A stretch of 64,000 nt of DNA from Streptomyces macrolidinus (GCF_023887685.1 NZ_JAMWMR010000002.1:1-64000), one strand, 5' to 3'. Counted from the stretch's first letter, positions 35,942 to 45,175 are shown. Made by a program: numbers and translations. The notes: generated by a model from the letters alone, not told the origin.

Positions 35942-37369
35942 TCAACTCCCGTGCTGGGAGCGCGCCTTGAACGCGGCCTTCCGGGCCGCCTTCGCCACCT
36001 TCTTGTCGGGGTGCAGACGCCCCATCGCCTCCAGGACCTCCGCGGTGGCCGGGTGGTCCACCCGCCAGGCCGTCGCGAAGAAGCCGCTGTGCTGGGCCGC
36101 CAACCCCTCGACCAGGGCCTGCAGTTCCTCCGAGTTGCCTTCGGCGGCCAGTTGCGCGGCCACCGTGTCGACGGTCAGCCAGAAGACCATCGCCTCCGAG
36201 GGCGCGGGCACGTCCGCCGCGCCGTTCTCGGTGAGCCAGACCCGCGCGAGACCGCCCAGCTCCTGGTCGTCCAGCACCTCCCGCAGCGCGGGCTCGGCCT
36301 CCGTACCGACCAGGGAGAGCGCCTGCTGACAGCGCAGCCGGCGCAGCGGCGCGCCCAGGTCCGTCCCGCGGGCTGCCGCGAGCAACTCCCGGGCCGCGGC
36401 GAGCGGTTCGCGCCGCGCCAGCCACTGCTCCGTCTCCGCCTGCGCCGCGGCGGCCGGGAAGACGGACGTGCTGTCGAGCAGCGCGTCCGCGCCCTTGTCC
36501 GCCAGTTCCCCGACGGTCGGCGCGCTCACTCCGGCCTCCTCCAGCCGGGTCCGCACCCCGTACAGTCCGAGCGGAGTCAACCGCACCATCCCGTACCGGC
36601 TGACGTCGGTGTCGTCCACGGGGGCCGCGGGCTCCTCGTCGACATCGGCCATCAGCGCCTCGTCCACCGGCTGGAAGTCCACGAGCCCGATCGGCTCCAG
36701 CAGCCGGAACTGGTCGTCGAGGCGCATCATGGCGTCCGACACCTGCTCCAGGACGTCGTCGGTGGGCTCGCCCATGTCGTCGGGCACGATCATCGACGCG
36801 GCGAGGACGGGCAGCGGCACCGGCCCGTCGCCGGGGCCGTCCTCGCTGACGGTCAGCAGATAGAGGTTGGCGAGGACGCCGTCGAGGAACTCGGCCTCCG
36901 CCTCCAGGTCCCAGTCGAGGGAGGAGAGGTCGATCTCCCCGTCCTCGTCCACGGCGTCGACCAGGTCGTCGAGGTCGGGCACGCTCGCGTCGGCGAGCAC
37001 GGTCTCCAGCGCGCCGAGCCACACGCCGAGCACATCGCCGGGGCTGCCGCTGGTCAGCAGCGCGAGGTCGGCGCCCTGGGTGACCGTGCCCTCCTCCTCG
37101 TCGACGACCTCGACGAGTCCGGTGTCGATGGCGACGCGCCAGGCCTCACTGGTCCAGGCGGCGGCGTCCTCGTCGCTCAGCCCGAGTACCTCGGCCGCGG
37201 CGGGCACCTGCTCCTCCACCAGCTCACCCCCGGCGTCGACACGGGTGTCCGGACCGGCCCAGCGGGCGAGCAGGGCGGCGCGGGAGAGCAGCGGTGCGGC
37301 AAGCGCGTCCCGCGCGAGCTCCGCTTCGGAGCGCAGCCGAACCGGCGGCAAGGGCGAGCTGTCTGACAT
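35942..37369 (-). CDS. Acidic protein of unknown function
   Basis: A 475-residue soluble protein not recognised as any named family. It is strongly acidic, with runs such as DLDDLVDAVDEDGEIDLSSL and ADVDEEPAAPVDDTD, and has many helical Leu/Ala segments. The last 25 residues are basic instead (HPDKKVAKAARKAAFKARSQ). A central segment, RYGMVRLTPLGLYGVRTRLE, resembles a winged-helix wing, but this is weak. No membrane segment or signal. It stands alone between two terminator-like regions, opposite dapA. Probably a conserved streptomycete protein. Confidence 0.75.
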   Translation of the reverse strand: MSDSSPLPPVRLRSEAELARDALAAPLLSRAALLARWAGPDTRVDAGGELVEEQVPAAAEVLGLSDEDAAAWTSEAWRVAIDTGLVEVVDEEEGTVTQGADLALLTSGSPGDVLGVWLGALETVLADASVPDLDDLVDAVDEDGEIDLSSLDWDLEAEAEFLDGVLANLYLLTVSEDGPGDGPVPLPVLAASMIVPDDMGEPTDDVLEQVSDAMMRLDDQFRLLEPIGLVDFQPVDEALMADVDEEPAAPVDDTDVSRYGMVRLTPLGLYGVRTRLEEAGVSAPTVGELADKGADALLDSTSVFPAAAAQAETEQWLARREPLAAARELLAAARGTDLGAPLRRLRCQQALSLVGTEAEPALREVLDDQELGGLARVWLTENGAADVPAPSEAMVFWLTVDTVAAQLAAEGNSEELQALVEGLAAQHSGFFATAWRVDHPATAEVLEAMGRLHPDKKVAKAARKAAFKARSQHGS

Positions 37370-37657
37370 CTGCGGGATCTCCTCGGGCCGTACGGAGTCA
37401 CGGGGGCGGCGCCCCGAAGCACACAGGCCAGCCTAGACGGATTTCCGCCCATGCCGCCCGGTTCCCCTCCAGAACCGGCGCCGCAGCGGCCGTGGCGTTG
37501 ACAACGGGCCTGGCCGCAGCGGCGGTTGAGGCCCGCGGCGACCGTCGGATCGCGTCGCCCCGGCTTGACCCGGCATGCCTTCGATACAGCGTTGCTGATC
37601 AATACTGTGCAGAAGATGTAAGTAGCACTTCACGGTCGCGTTGCCGAGACTACTGCC

Positions 37658-38566
37658 ATGACGACACCGGCTCTTCCCGCCCACCCCTTCGGCCGCGCCC
37701 TGTGCGCGATGATCACGCCCTTCACCGACTCGGGCGCCCTCGACCTGGACGGAGCGCAGTCGCTCGCCGACCGGCTGATCACCCAGGGCTGCGACGGCCT
37801 CGTCCTCTCGGGCACCACGGGCGAGTCACCGACCACGTCCGACGCCGAGAAGTCCGCGCTGGTACGGGCGGTGCGCGAGGCGGTCGACGGGCGGGCGTCG
37901 ATCGTGGCGGGGGTCGGCACTTCGGACACCCCGCACACCGTGGAGCTGGCGCGGGCGGCGGAGAAGGCGGGCGCGGACGGTCTGCTGGTGGTCACGCCGT
38001 ACTACAGCCGCCCTCCGCAGGACGCGGTCGAGGCCCACTTCCGCGAGGTCGCGGACGCCTCCGGGCTGCCGGTCATGCTGTACGACATCCCGGGCCGCAC
38101 CGGCACCCGGATCGAACCCGACACGATGATCCGGCTCGCCGGGCATCCGCGGATCGTGGCGGTCAAGGACTGCGCGTACGACCTGCTCGGCAGCCAGAAG
38201 GTGATGGAGCGCACCGAGTTTGCGTACTACGCGGGCTGCGACGAGCAGGTGCTCGCGCTGTACGCGGTCGGCGGCGCCGGATACGTGAGCACGGTGGCCA
38301 ACGCGCTGCCCCACTGGTTCCGCGCGATCCTGGACGCGTTCGACGCGGGCAGGACGGCCGAGGCCGCCCGGCTTCAGCAACGCGTCGTACGACTGGTCGA
38401 GTTGATGATGGCCTCCGGTCTGCCCGGCACGGTCACCGCGAAGGCCCTGCTCGACGGACTCGGCCTGCCCGCGGGCCCGGTCCGCGCGCCACTGCGCCCC
38501 GCGGCCCCGGAGACGGTCGACGCGCTGCTGGACGAGTACGAGCGGCTGATGTACACGAGCGACTGA
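37658..38566 (+). CDS. dapA: 4-hydroxy-tetrahydrodipicolinate synthase DapA
   Basis: Condenses pyruvate with aspartate semialdehyde, the first step toward diaminopimelate and lysine. The 302-residue protein has AMITPFTDSGALDLDGAQSL, GTTGESPTTSDAEKSALV, VVTPYYSRPPQDAVEAHF with the catalytic Tyr, LYDIPGRTGTRIEPDT and the Schiff-base Lys in IVAVKDCAYDLL. Length is normal. It converges with dapD, which acts later in the same pathway. Confidence 0.92.
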   Translation: MTTPALPAHPFGRALCAMITPFTDSGALDLDGAQSLADRLITQGCDGLVLSGTTGESPTTSDAEKSALVRAVREAVDGRASIVAGVGTSDTPHTVELARAAEKAGADGLLVVTPYYSRPPQDAVEAHFREVADASGLPVMLYDIPGRTGTRIEPDTMIRLAGHPRIVAVKDCAYDLLGSQKVMERTEFAYYAGCDEQVLALYAVGGAGYVSTVANALPHWFRAILDAFDAGRTAEAARLQQRVVRLVELMMASGLPGTVTAKALLDGLGLPAGPVRAPLRPAAPETVDALLDEYERLMYTSD

Positions 38567-38612
38567 GGTCCGACGACCCCGTCGGCCTGGCATGATCCGA
38601 ACGAGAGGCCCT

Positions 38613-38652
38613 GAGCGCCCTCCCGGGCCGTCAGGGGCACGGAAGGGCGCTC
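38613..38652. terminator. Bidirectional terminator between dapA and dapD
   Basis: GAGCGCCCT (38613-38621) pairs with AGGGCGCTC (38644-38652), with GC-rich loop sequence between. It sits between the two convergent dap genes. Confidence 0.75.
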
Positions 38653-38678
38653 GTGAGGGAAGTGCGCTCAGCCGGTGG

Positions 38679-39680
38679 TCAGTTGTGGCTGTGCAGGATC
38701 TCGTTCAGACCGCCCCAGACCGCGTTGTTCGGGCGGGCCTCGACCGCGCCGGTCACGGAGTTGCGGCGGAAGAGGATGTTCGAGGCGCCGGACAGCTCAC
38801 GGGCCTTGACGATCTCGCCGTCGGGCATGGTGACCCGCGTACCGGCGGTGACGTACAGGCCCGCCTCGACGACACATTCGTCACCGAGGGCGATGCCCAC
38901 GCCCGCCTCGGCGCCGATCAGGCAGCGCTCACCGATGGAGATGATCACGTTGCCTCCACCCGAGAGCGTGCCCATGGTGGAGGCGCCGCCGCCGATGTCC
39001 GAGCCGTCGCCGACGACGACGCCCGCGGAGATACGGCCCTCGACCATGGAGGAACCGAGCGTGCCCGCGTTGAAGTTGACGAAGCCCTCGTGCATGACCG
39101 TGGTGCCCTCGGCCAGGTGCGCGCCCAGGCGGACCCGGTCGGCGTCGGCGATACGGACACCCTTGGGGACGACGTAGTCCGTCATGCGCGGGAACTTGTC
39201 GATCGAGGTCACCTGGAGGTGCAGCCCCTCGGCGCGCGCGTTGAGCCGTACCGTCTCGACGGTGTCCACGGCGACCGGGCCGAGCGAGGTCCAAGCGACG
39301 TTGGCGAGGAAGCCGAAGATGCCGTCCAGGTTCTGGCCGTGCGGCTTGACCAGGCGGTGCGAGAGCAGGTGGAGGCGCAGGTAGGCGTCGTGCGCGTCGA
39401 GCGGCTTCTCCTCCAGCGAGGCGATGACCGTACGGACCGCGATCACCTCGACGCCACGGCGGGCGTCCCTGCCGACGGCCTTCGCGACGCCGGAACCGAG
39501 CAGCTCCACGGCGCGCGCGGCGGACAGCCGCTCGGTGCCGGAGGGACCAAGGCCCTCGGCACTCGCGGTGGCGAGTTCGGGCGCGGGGAACCAGGTGTCG
39601 AGAACGGTGCCGTCGGCGGCGAGGGTGGCGAGGCCGGCGGCCACGGCACCGGTGGTGCGGGGAGCAGTCGTGTCGGTCAT
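38679..39680 (-). CDS. dapD: Tetrahydrodipicolinate N-succinyltransferase DapD
   Basis: Left-handed beta-helix enzyme that succinylates tetrahydrodipicolinate in the diaminopimelate pathway. The 333-residue protein shows the actinobacterial form: an N-terminal alpha/beta part with [20 protein letters not shown], then hexapeptide-repeat coils such as [40 protein letters not shown] and [20 protein letters not shown]. Length is normal for this subgroup. It is transcribed toward dapA. Confidence 0.95.
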   Translation of the reverse strand: MTDTTAPRTTGAVAAGLATLAADGTVLDTWFPAPELATASAEGLGPSGTERLSAARAVELLGSGVAKAVGRDARRGVEVIAVRTVIASLEEKPLDAHDAYLRLHLLSHRLVKPHGQNLDGIFGFLANVAWTSLGPVAVDTVETVRLNARAEGLHLQVTSIDKFPRMTDYVVPKGVRIADADRVRLGAHLAEGTTVMHEGFVNFNAGTLGSSMVEGRISAGVVVGDGSDIGGGASTMGTLSGGGNVIISIGERCLIGAEAGVGIALGDECVVEAGLYVTAGTRVTMPDGEIVKARELSGASNILFRRNSVTGAVEARPNNAVWGGLNEILHSHN

Positions 39681-39728
39681 AGGGGAAACCTAACGTGGCG
39701 CGGGGCGTGCGGCGAAACCACGCCCGGG

Positions 39729-40274
39729 TCAGGGGGTGCCGCCCAGGACGCGCCCGAGCATCTCGCGCGCGTACGCCTCGTCGTACGGCGCGCCGGTCAG
39801 CAGGACCTGCAGGCAGATCCCGTCCATCAGCGCGAGCAGGGCGCGCGCGGTGACCGGGTCGGTACGCCGGGCCAGCCGCTCGGCGGTCTCCTCGGTCCAC
39901 TCGGCGGCGACGGGGCGCAGGGCGGGGCGCCGCAGGGCCGCGAGATACAGCTCGTACTCCAGCTCGACGCCGGTGTGGTCGCCGCCCAGCCAGGCGCCCA
40001 GCGCGCGGGCGAGCCCTTCCGCGAGGTCGCCGCCGGTGTCCTCCAGCAGGCCGCTGGCGGTGAGGACCCGGGAGAAGCCCTCGTTGGCCTGCCGCAGCGC
40101 GGCGACCAGCAGTTCGTCGAGGGTCGTGAAGTGGTAGGTGGTGGAGCCGAGCGGCACGTCGGCCTCGGCGGCGACGGAGCGGTGGCTCAGCCCGGCGATG
40201 CCCTTGCGGCCGACCACCCGGATCGCGGCGTCGATGATCCGCTGCCGCCGCTCGGGGTCGTAGCGCCGTGACAT
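39729..40274 (-). CDS. TetR-family regulator of the SMR gene
   Basis: A 181-residue TetR protein with RRQRIIDAAIRVVGRKGIAG and SHRSVAAEADVPLGSTTYHF as helix-turn-helix. The ATG at 40274 shares one base with the stop of the SMR transporter gene (TGATG), so both are made from one mRNA. That arrangement and the palindrome at the SMR promoter point to autorepression released by an exported compound. The ligand is unknown, and a cationic drug is a guess based on the transporter family. Confidence 0.88.
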   Translation of the reverse strand: MSRRYDPERRQRIIDAAIRVVGRKGIAGLSHRSVAAEADVPLGSTTYHFTTLDELLVAALRQANEGFSRVLTASGLLEDTGGDLAEGLARALGAWLGGDHTGVELEYELYLAALRRPALRPVAAEWTEETAERLARRTDPVTARALLALMDGICLQVLLTGAPYDEAYAREMLGRVLGGTP

Positions 40275-40594
40275 CAGTGCGCGCCTCCCAGGTTGAGGAC
40301 CACCACGCCGACGACGATCAGCGTGAGTCCGGCGACCTTCGCGAGGGTCACGCCCTCTCCGAAGAGCACCAGCCCGATCCCGGCCACGGCGGCCGTGCCG
40401 ACCCCCGACCAGATCGCATAGGCCGTGCCGATCGACAACGTCTTCAGGGTCTGCGCGAGCAGCAGGAACGACAGGACATAGCCGAGCAGGGTGACCAGCG
40501 AGGGCCACAGCCTGCTGAATCCCTCGCTGTACTTCATGGCGGTCGTGGCGACGACTTCGGAGGCTATGGCCCCGGCGAGGAAGGCGAATCCCAT
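40274..40594 (-). CDS. SMR-family drug exporter
   Basis: A 106-residue four-helix transporter of the EmrE/SugE/QacE type. It has MGFAFLAGAIASEVVATTAM, with the essential membrane Glu in TM1, then YVLSFLLLAQTLKTLSIGTA and YAIWSGVGTAAVAGIGLVLF, the family signature. I chose ATG 40594, which gives the usual SMR length; an in-frame ATG at 40612 is an alternative, because the palindromic operator ends exactly there and a leaderless start is possible. It likely exports cationic compounds in exchange for protons. Confidence 0.9.
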   Translation of the reverse strand: MGFAFLAGAIASEVVATTAMKYSEGFSRLWPSLVTLLGYVLSFLLLAQTLKTLSIGTAYAIWSGVGTAAVAGIGLVLFGEGVTLAKVAGLTLIVVGVVVLNLGGAH

Positions 40595-40612
40595 GTGTAC
40601 GAGTGTACGCAT

Positions 40613-40636
40613 CGTTGTGTACGGCCGTACACAACG
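40613..40636 (-). promoter_or_regulatory. Perfect 24-bp palindromic TetR operator
   Basis: Two 12-base arms, CGTTGTGTACGG and CCGTACACAACG, meet without a spacer and match perfectly. The half-site GTGTAC recurs twice more just inside the transcribed side (40595-40610). The site overlaps the expected promoter of the SMR-tetR pair, so occupancy would block transcription of both. Binding by the neighbouring TetR is inferred. Confidence 0.8.
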
Positions 40637-40690
40637 GCTGACCTGCGACGACGGGCTGCGACGACGGCCGCCGAGGGACCCGTGAACGGC

Positions 40691-40721
40691 GAGGACCCCC
40701 GGCACGCTGCCGGGGGTCCTC
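40691..40721. terminator. Terminator between the suf operon and the SMR pair
   Basis: GAGGACCCCCGGCA (40691-40704) and TGCCGGGGGTCCTC (40708-40721) form a perfect 14-bp stem with a three-base loop. It follows the end of the DUF59 gene, the last gene of the suf operon on the minus strand. Confidence 0.88.
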
Positions 40722-40758
40722 ACACGGTCGTGGTGTCGACGTCGGGGTGGTCGACGTC

Positions 40759-41094
40759 TCAGACGTTGAACCCCAGCGCCCGAAGCTGCTCGCGGCCCTC
40801 GTCCGTGATCTTGTCGGGGCCCCACGGCGGCATCCAGACCCAGTTGATGCGCAACTCGCCGACCAGACCGTCCGTGGCGGACTTGGCCTGGTCCTCGATG
40901 ACATCCGTCAGCGGGCAGGCCGCCGAGGTCAGGGTCATGTCGACGGTGGCGATGTTCGCCTCCGCGTCGATGTGGATGCCGTAGATGAGGCCGAGGTTGA
41001 CGACATCGATGCCCAGCTCGGGGTCGACGACGTCCATCAGGGCCTCGCGGAGCTCCTCCTCCGAGACCGGCTTCATCTCCACGGTGTCGCTCAT
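40759..41094 (-). CDS. DUF59/SufT-type iron-sulfur assembly protein
   Basis: A 111-residue MIP18/DUF59 protein with the family core ALMDVVDPELGIDVVNLGLI and the conserved Cys in MTLTSAACPLTDVIEDQ. Members (SufT, PaaD, MIP18) help mature iron-sulfur proteins. It is the last gene of the suf operon; its ATG overlaps the sufU stop (ATGA). A Trp-rich C-terminus (INWVWMPPWGPDKIT) is typical. Confidence 0.92.
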   Translation of the reverse strand: MSDTVEMKPVSEEELREALMDVVDPELGIDVVNLGLIYGIHIDAEANIATVDMTLTSAACPLTDVIEDQAKSATDGLVGELRINWVWMPPWGPDKITDEGREQLRALGFNV

Positions 41095-41558
41095 GCCGTC
41101 TTCCTTTCGGCGTCGGCTCCGCCCAGCACCTGGGCCGTCGCGTCCTTCCACGCCATCCAGCTCAGGAGGGCGCACTTCACCCGCGCCGGGTACTTGGAGA
41201 CCCCCGCGAACGCCACCGCGTCCTCCAGGATCTCCTCCATCTCGTCGTCGGGTTCGACCCGGCCCCGGGACTGCATCAGCTCCAGGAAGGTCTCCTGGAT
41301 CCGCTGCGCCTCGGCCAGGTCCTTGCCGACGAGGAGATCGTTCAGTACGGACGCCGAGGCCTGGCTGATGGAGCAGCCCTGGCCCTCGTAGGAGACGTCC
41401 TCGATCGTCGTTCCGTCGTACTTCACGCGAAGGGTGATCTCGTCGCCGCACGTCGGGTTCACATGGTGCACCTCGGCGTCGCCGTCCCTCAGACCACGCC
41501 CGTGCGGGTTCTTGTAGTGGTCCAGGATGACGTCCTGGTACATGGAGTCCAGCTTCAC
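41091..41558 (-). CDS. sufU: SufU sulfur-transfer / scaffold protein
   Basis: A 155-residue SufU protein that receives persulfide sulfur from SufS. The three conserved Cys, which bind zinc in SufU, are in NPTCGDEITL, EGQGCSISQASAS and ARVKCALLSW. The start MKLDSMYQDVILDHYKNPHG is typical. It lies 11 bases after sufS and overlaps the DUF59 gene. Confidence 0.94.
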   Translation of the reverse strand: MKLDSMYQDVILDHYKNPHGRGLRDGDAEVHHVNPTCGDEITLRVKYDGTTIEDVSYEGQGCSISQASASVLNDLLVGKDLAEAQRIQETFLELMQSRGRVEPDDEMEEILEDAVAFAGVSKYPARVKCALLSWMAWKDATAQVLGGADAERKTA

Positions 41559-41569
41559 GCCTCAGCCCC

Positions 41570-42826
41570 TCATCCGAAGAAGTTCCGTACGTGCTCCAGG
41601 CCGTCGACCAGGGCGTCGATCTCGGCAGGCGTGGAGTACAGATAGAACGACGCTCGGGTGGTCGCAGGAATTCCGTAGCGCAGGCAGACGGGGCGGGCGC
41701 AGTGGTGGCCGACCCGGACGGCGATGCCCTGTTCGTCGAGGACCTGGCCCACGTCGTGCGGGTGGATGTCACCCAGCGTGAAGGAGATCGCCGCGCCCCG
41801 GTCCTCGGCCGTGGCGGGGCCGATGATCCGCAGGCCGGGGACCTCCGCCAGCCGCTTCACCGCGTACTCGGTGAGCGCGTGCTCATGGGCGAGGACGCGG
41901 TCCATGCCGATGGAGTTCAGGTAGTCGATCGCCGCGCCGAGACCGACCGCCTGGGCGATCGGCGGGGTGCCCGCCTCGAACTTGTGGGGCGCGGGGGCGT
42001 AGGTCGAGGAGTGCATCGACACCGTCTCGATCATCTCGCCGCCGCCGAGGAACGGAGGCAGGTCCTCCAGCAGCTCCTGGCGGCCCCACAGCACGCCGAT
42101 GCCGGTCGGGCCGCACATCTTGTGGCCCGTGAAGGCCACGAAGTCGGCCTGGAGGGCCTGGACGTCCAGCGGCATGTGCGGCGCGGCCTGCGAGGCGTCG
42201 ACGCACACCAGCGCGCCGACCTCCTGCGCCCGGCGCACGATCGCCTCGACCGGGTTCACCGTGCCCAGGATGTTGGACACGAGCACGAAGGACACGATCT
42301 TCGTCTTCTCCGTGATGACCTCGTCGATGTTCGACAGGTCGAGGCGGCCGTCGTCCGTGAGGCCGAACCACTTCAGCTTCGCGCCCGTGCGCTGCGCGAG
42401 CAACTGCCACGGCACGATGTTGGAGTGGTGCTCCATCTCCGTGATGACGATCTCGGTGTCGCGGTCCACCCGGTAGGGCTCGTCGGCCCAACCGAGCATG
42501 TTCGCCACGAGGTTGAGCGATTCGGAGGCGTTCTTGGTGAAGACCACCTCGTCGCGGCTCGGCGCGTTGATGAACGCGGCGACCTTGTCGCGCGCGCCCT
42601 CGTACAGCGCCGTGGCCTCCTCGGCGAGCACATGCACACCGCGGTGGACATTGGCGTTGTGCTCTTCGTAGTACTCGGAGAGAACGTCGAGCACCTGGCG
42701 CGGCGTCTGCGAGGTCGCCGCGTTGTCCAGGTACACCAGCTTCTTACCGTCGTGGACCTGCCGGTCCAGGATGGGGAAGTCCTTGCGGATCGCCTCTGTG
42801 TCGAGGAGGCCCGGCAACTGTGTCAC
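41570..42826 (-). CDS. sufS: Cysteine desulfurase SufS
   Basis: PLP enzyme that takes sulfur from cysteine as an enzyme-bound persulfide. The 418-residue protein has YLDNAATSQTPRQVLDVLSE, TEMEHHSNIVPWQ, VCVDASQAAPHMPLDVQALQ, the Schiff-base Lys in VAFTGHKMCGPTGIG, and the active Cys in VRVGHHCARPVCLRYG. The GTG at 42826 overlaps the sufC stop and follows AAGGAGGGTGCC. Confidence 0.95.
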   Translation of the reverse strand: MTQLPGLLDTEAIRKDFPILDRQVHDGKKLVYLDNAATSQTPRQVLDVLSEYYEEHNANVHRGVHVLAEEATALYEGARDKVAAFINAPSRDEVVFTKNASESLNLVANMLGWADEPYRVDRDTEIVITEMEHHSNIVPWQLLAQRTGAKLKWFGLTDDGRLDLSNIDEVITEKTKIVSFVLVSNILGTVNPVEAIVRRAQEVGALVCVDASQAAPHMPLDVQALQADFVAFTGHKMCGPTGIGVLWGRQELLEDLPPFLGGGEMIETVSMHSSTYAPAPHKFEAGTPPIAQAVGLGAAIDYLNSIGMDRVLAHEHALTEYAVKRLAEVPGLRIIGPATAEDRGAAISFTLGDIHPHDVGQVLDEQGIAVRVGHHCARPVCLRYGIPATTRASFYLYSTPAEIDALVDGLEHVRNFFG

Positions 42827-43614
42827 GCGGCACCCTCCTTTGAGTTCGCTCCGCTCACGGGGCCACCCTTCACGTAAGCCTCGTAGCCCTCGTTCTCCAG
42901 CTTGTCCGCCAGCTCCGGGCCGCCGGACTCGACGATGCGGCCACCGGCGAAGACATGGACATGGTCGGGCTTGATGTAGCGCAGGATGCGCGTGTAGTGC
43001 GTGATCAGCAGCGTGCCGACCTCGCCGGACTCGCGGACGCGGTTGACGCCCTCGGAGACGATGCGCAGCGCGTCGACGTCCAGACCGGAGTCCGTCTCGT
43101 CCAGGATCGCGACCTTGGGCTTGAGCAGTTCGAGTTGGAGGATCTCGTGGCGCTTCTTCTCACCGCCGGAGAAGCCCTCGTTCACGTTGCGCTCGGCGAA
43201 GGAGGCGTCCATGTGGAGGCGCTCCATGGCCCCCTTGACCTCCTTGACCCAGGTGCGCAGCTTCGGCGCCTCGCCGCGGACGGCCGTGGCGGAGGTCCGC
43301 AGGAAGTTGGAGACGGAGACACCGGGGACCTCGACCGGGTACTGCATGGCGAGGAACAGGCCCGCACGGGCGCGCTCGTCGACGGACATCGCGAGGACGT
43401 CCTCGCCGTCGAGCAGCACGGTGCCGCTGGTGATCGTGTACTTCGGGTGACCCGCGAGCGAGTAGGCGAGCGTCGACTTGCCGGAGCCGTTGGGGCCCAT
43501 GATGGCGTGCGTCTCGCCCTGCTTCACGGTGAGGTCGACGCCCTTGAGGATCTCCTTCGTGGCGTTGTCGGCCTCGACGGTGACGTGCAGGTCTCGGATT
43601 TCAAGCGTTGCCAT
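42823..43614 (-). CDS. sufC: Fe-S assembly ATPase SufC
   Basis: ABC-type ATPase of the SufBCD scaffold. The 263-residue protein has the Walker A AIMGPNGSGKSTLAYSLAGH, the signature EGFSGGEKKRHEILQ, the Walker B PKVAILDETDSGLD, and the H-loop TLLITHYTRILRYI. It lies six bases after the Rieske gene and overlaps sufS by four bases. Confidence 0.95.
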   Translation of the reverse strand: MATLEIRDLHVTVEADNATKEILKGVDLTVKQGETHAIMGPNGSGKSTLAYSLAGHPKYTITSGTVLLDGEDVLAMSVDERARAGLFLAMQYPVEVPGVSVSNFLRTSATAVRGEAPKLRTWVKEVKGAMERLHMDASFAERNVNEGFSGGEKKRHEILQLELLKPKVAILDETDSGLDVDALRIVSEGVNRVRESGEVGTLLITHYTRILRYIKPDHVHVFAGGRIVESGGPELADKLENEGYEAYVKGGPVSGANSKEGAA

Positions 43615-43620
43615 GGGGCC

Positions 43621-43947
43621 TCAGGACTCCTGGGTGAGGGAGACGAGCACATCGTCCCCTTCGATCTTTACGGGGTATACGGGGACGGGGCGCGTCGCGG
43701 GAAGACCGGACGGCTTGCCGGTGCGGAGGTCGAAGCTGGAGCCGTGCAGCCAGCACTCGATCTGACAGTCCTCCACCTCGCCCTCGGAGAGCGAGACGTT
43801 CGCGTGGGAGCAGATGTCGTAGATGGCGAACACCTCTCCCTCGGTCCGCACGATCGAGACCGGCGTGCCGTCGAGTTCCACCCGCTTCGGGGTGCCCTCC
43901 TCCAGCTCGCTCAGTCCGCAGACGCGTACGAAGGTCGAGTCCGTCAT
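43621..43947 (-). CDS. Rieske [2Fe-2S] ferredoxin in suf operon
   Basis: A 108-residue Rieske-type ferredoxin with the cluster ligands ICSHANVSLSEGEVEDCQIE and CWLHGSSFDLRTGKPSG (C-x-H and C-x-x-H). It resembles the small ferredoxin subunit of non-haem dioxygenases and occurs between sufD and sufC in actinobacterial suf operons. It may supply electrons for cluster assembly. The ATG overlaps the sufD stop. Confidence 0.92.
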   Translation of the reverse strand: MTDSTFVRVCGLSELEEGTPKRVELDGTPVSIVRTEGEVFAIYDICSHANVSLSEGEVEDCQIECWLHGSSFDLRTGKPSGLPATRPVPVYPVKIEGDDVLVSLTQES

Positions 43948-45134
43948 GCGACCGACGCCTCCAGCTCCTCTTCGATCCTGGCGATCAGGCGCTCCTCGAT
44001 GTCCTGGACGCCGATCTGCTGGACCAGCTCGGCGAAGAAGCCGCGGACCACCAGGCGGCGGGCCTCGTGCTCCGGGATGCCTCGGGCCATCAGGTAGAAG
44101 AGCTGCTCGTCGTCGAAGCGGCCGGTCGCGGAGGCGTGGCCGGCGCCGACGATCTCACCGGTCTCGATCTCCAGGTTGGGGACCGAGTCGACGCGCGCGC
44201 CGTCCGTGAGGACGAGGTTGCGGTTCATCTCGTAGGTGTCGGTGCCCTCGGCCTTGGCCTCGATGAGCACGTCACCGATCCACACGGCGTGCGCGTCGTC
44301 GCCCTGGAGGGCGCCCTTGTAGGCGACGTTCGACTTGCAGTGCGGGGTGTTGTGGTCGACGAAGAGGCGGTGCTCCTGGTGCTGGCCCTGGTCGGTGAAG
44401 TACAGGCCGTACAGCTCGGCCTCACCGCCGGTGGCGGCGTACTCCACGCGGGGGTAGAGCCGGACCAGGTCGCCGCCGAAGGTCACGACGACCGACTTGA
44501 AGTGGGCGTCCCGGCCGATACGGGCGTTGTGCTGGCCCGCGTGCACGGCCTTCTCGTCCCAGTCCTGGACCGAGACGACGGTCAGCTTGGCGCCGTCGCC
44601 CACGACGAAGTCGACGTTCGCGGCGAAGACCGCGTCACCGGTGTGGTCGAGGACGACGACCGCCTCGGCGAAGGCGCCCAGCTCGATCACCTGGTGGCCG
44701 AAGGCGACCCCGCCCTCGCCGTGCACCGCGATACGGACCGGTTCGGTGAGGACGGTCTCCTTGGGGACGGTCACGACCGAGGCCGTCTCGAAGGCCGAGT
44801 AGGCCTGGGCGGCGACGCGGTCCACGGGGACGCCCGCCTTGCCGAGCCGTGCGTCGTCGCGGCCGACGGTCTCCACGAGGACGCCCTCGGGGGCCTCGAC
44901 GGTGATCTTCACGCCCGTGCCGTTGGCGACGGCGGTCCCGTCGTGCAGACCGCGCAGCCGCTCCAGCGGCGTGAAGCGCCACTCCTCCTCGCGGCCGTGG
45001 GGCACGGGGAAGTCCGCGACGTCGAAGGACGGCGGCGCGCTCATACGGGTCGCGACGGTCGACTCGGCCGCCACCGCGATCTGGCCGGCGGTGGTGGAGC
45101 CCACCGGGACCGGGTTCTTCTGAGCCTCAGCCAT
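43944..45134 (-). CDS. sufD: Fe-S scaffold protein SufD
   Basis: A 396-residue SufD, partner of SufB in the SufBCD scaffold. The beta-helix core includes VQDWDEKAVHAGQHNARIGR, LYGLYFTDQGQHQEHRLFVD and SNVAYKGALQGDDAHAVWIG. The C-terminal helices read FDDEQLFYLMARGIPEHEAR. It starts 85 bases after sufB, with a hairpin in that gap, so its level may differ from SufB. Confidence 0.94.
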   Translation of the reverse strand: MAEAQKNPVPVGSTTAGQIAVAAESTVATRMSAPPSFDVADFPVPHGREEEWRFTPLERLRGLHDGTAVANGTGVKITVEAPEGVLVETVGRDDARLGKAGVPVDRVAAQAYSAFETASVVTVPKETVLTEPVRIAVHGEGGVAFGHQVIELGAFAEAVVVLDHTGDAVFAANVDFVVGDGAKLTVVSVQDWDEKAVHAGQHNARIGRDAHFKSVVVTFGGDLVRLYPRVEYAATGGEAELYGLYFTDQGQHQEHRLFVDHNTPHCKSNVAYKGALQGDDAHAVWIGDVLIEAKAEGTDTYEMNRNLVLTDGARVDSVPNLEIETGEIVGAGHASATGRFDDEQLFYLMARGIPEHEARRLVVRGFFAELVQQIGVQDIEERLIARIEEELEASVA

Positions 45135-45175
45135 GGCTGTCGTTGTGCTCTCTTCCTACGTCAGTGGTGATCTTC

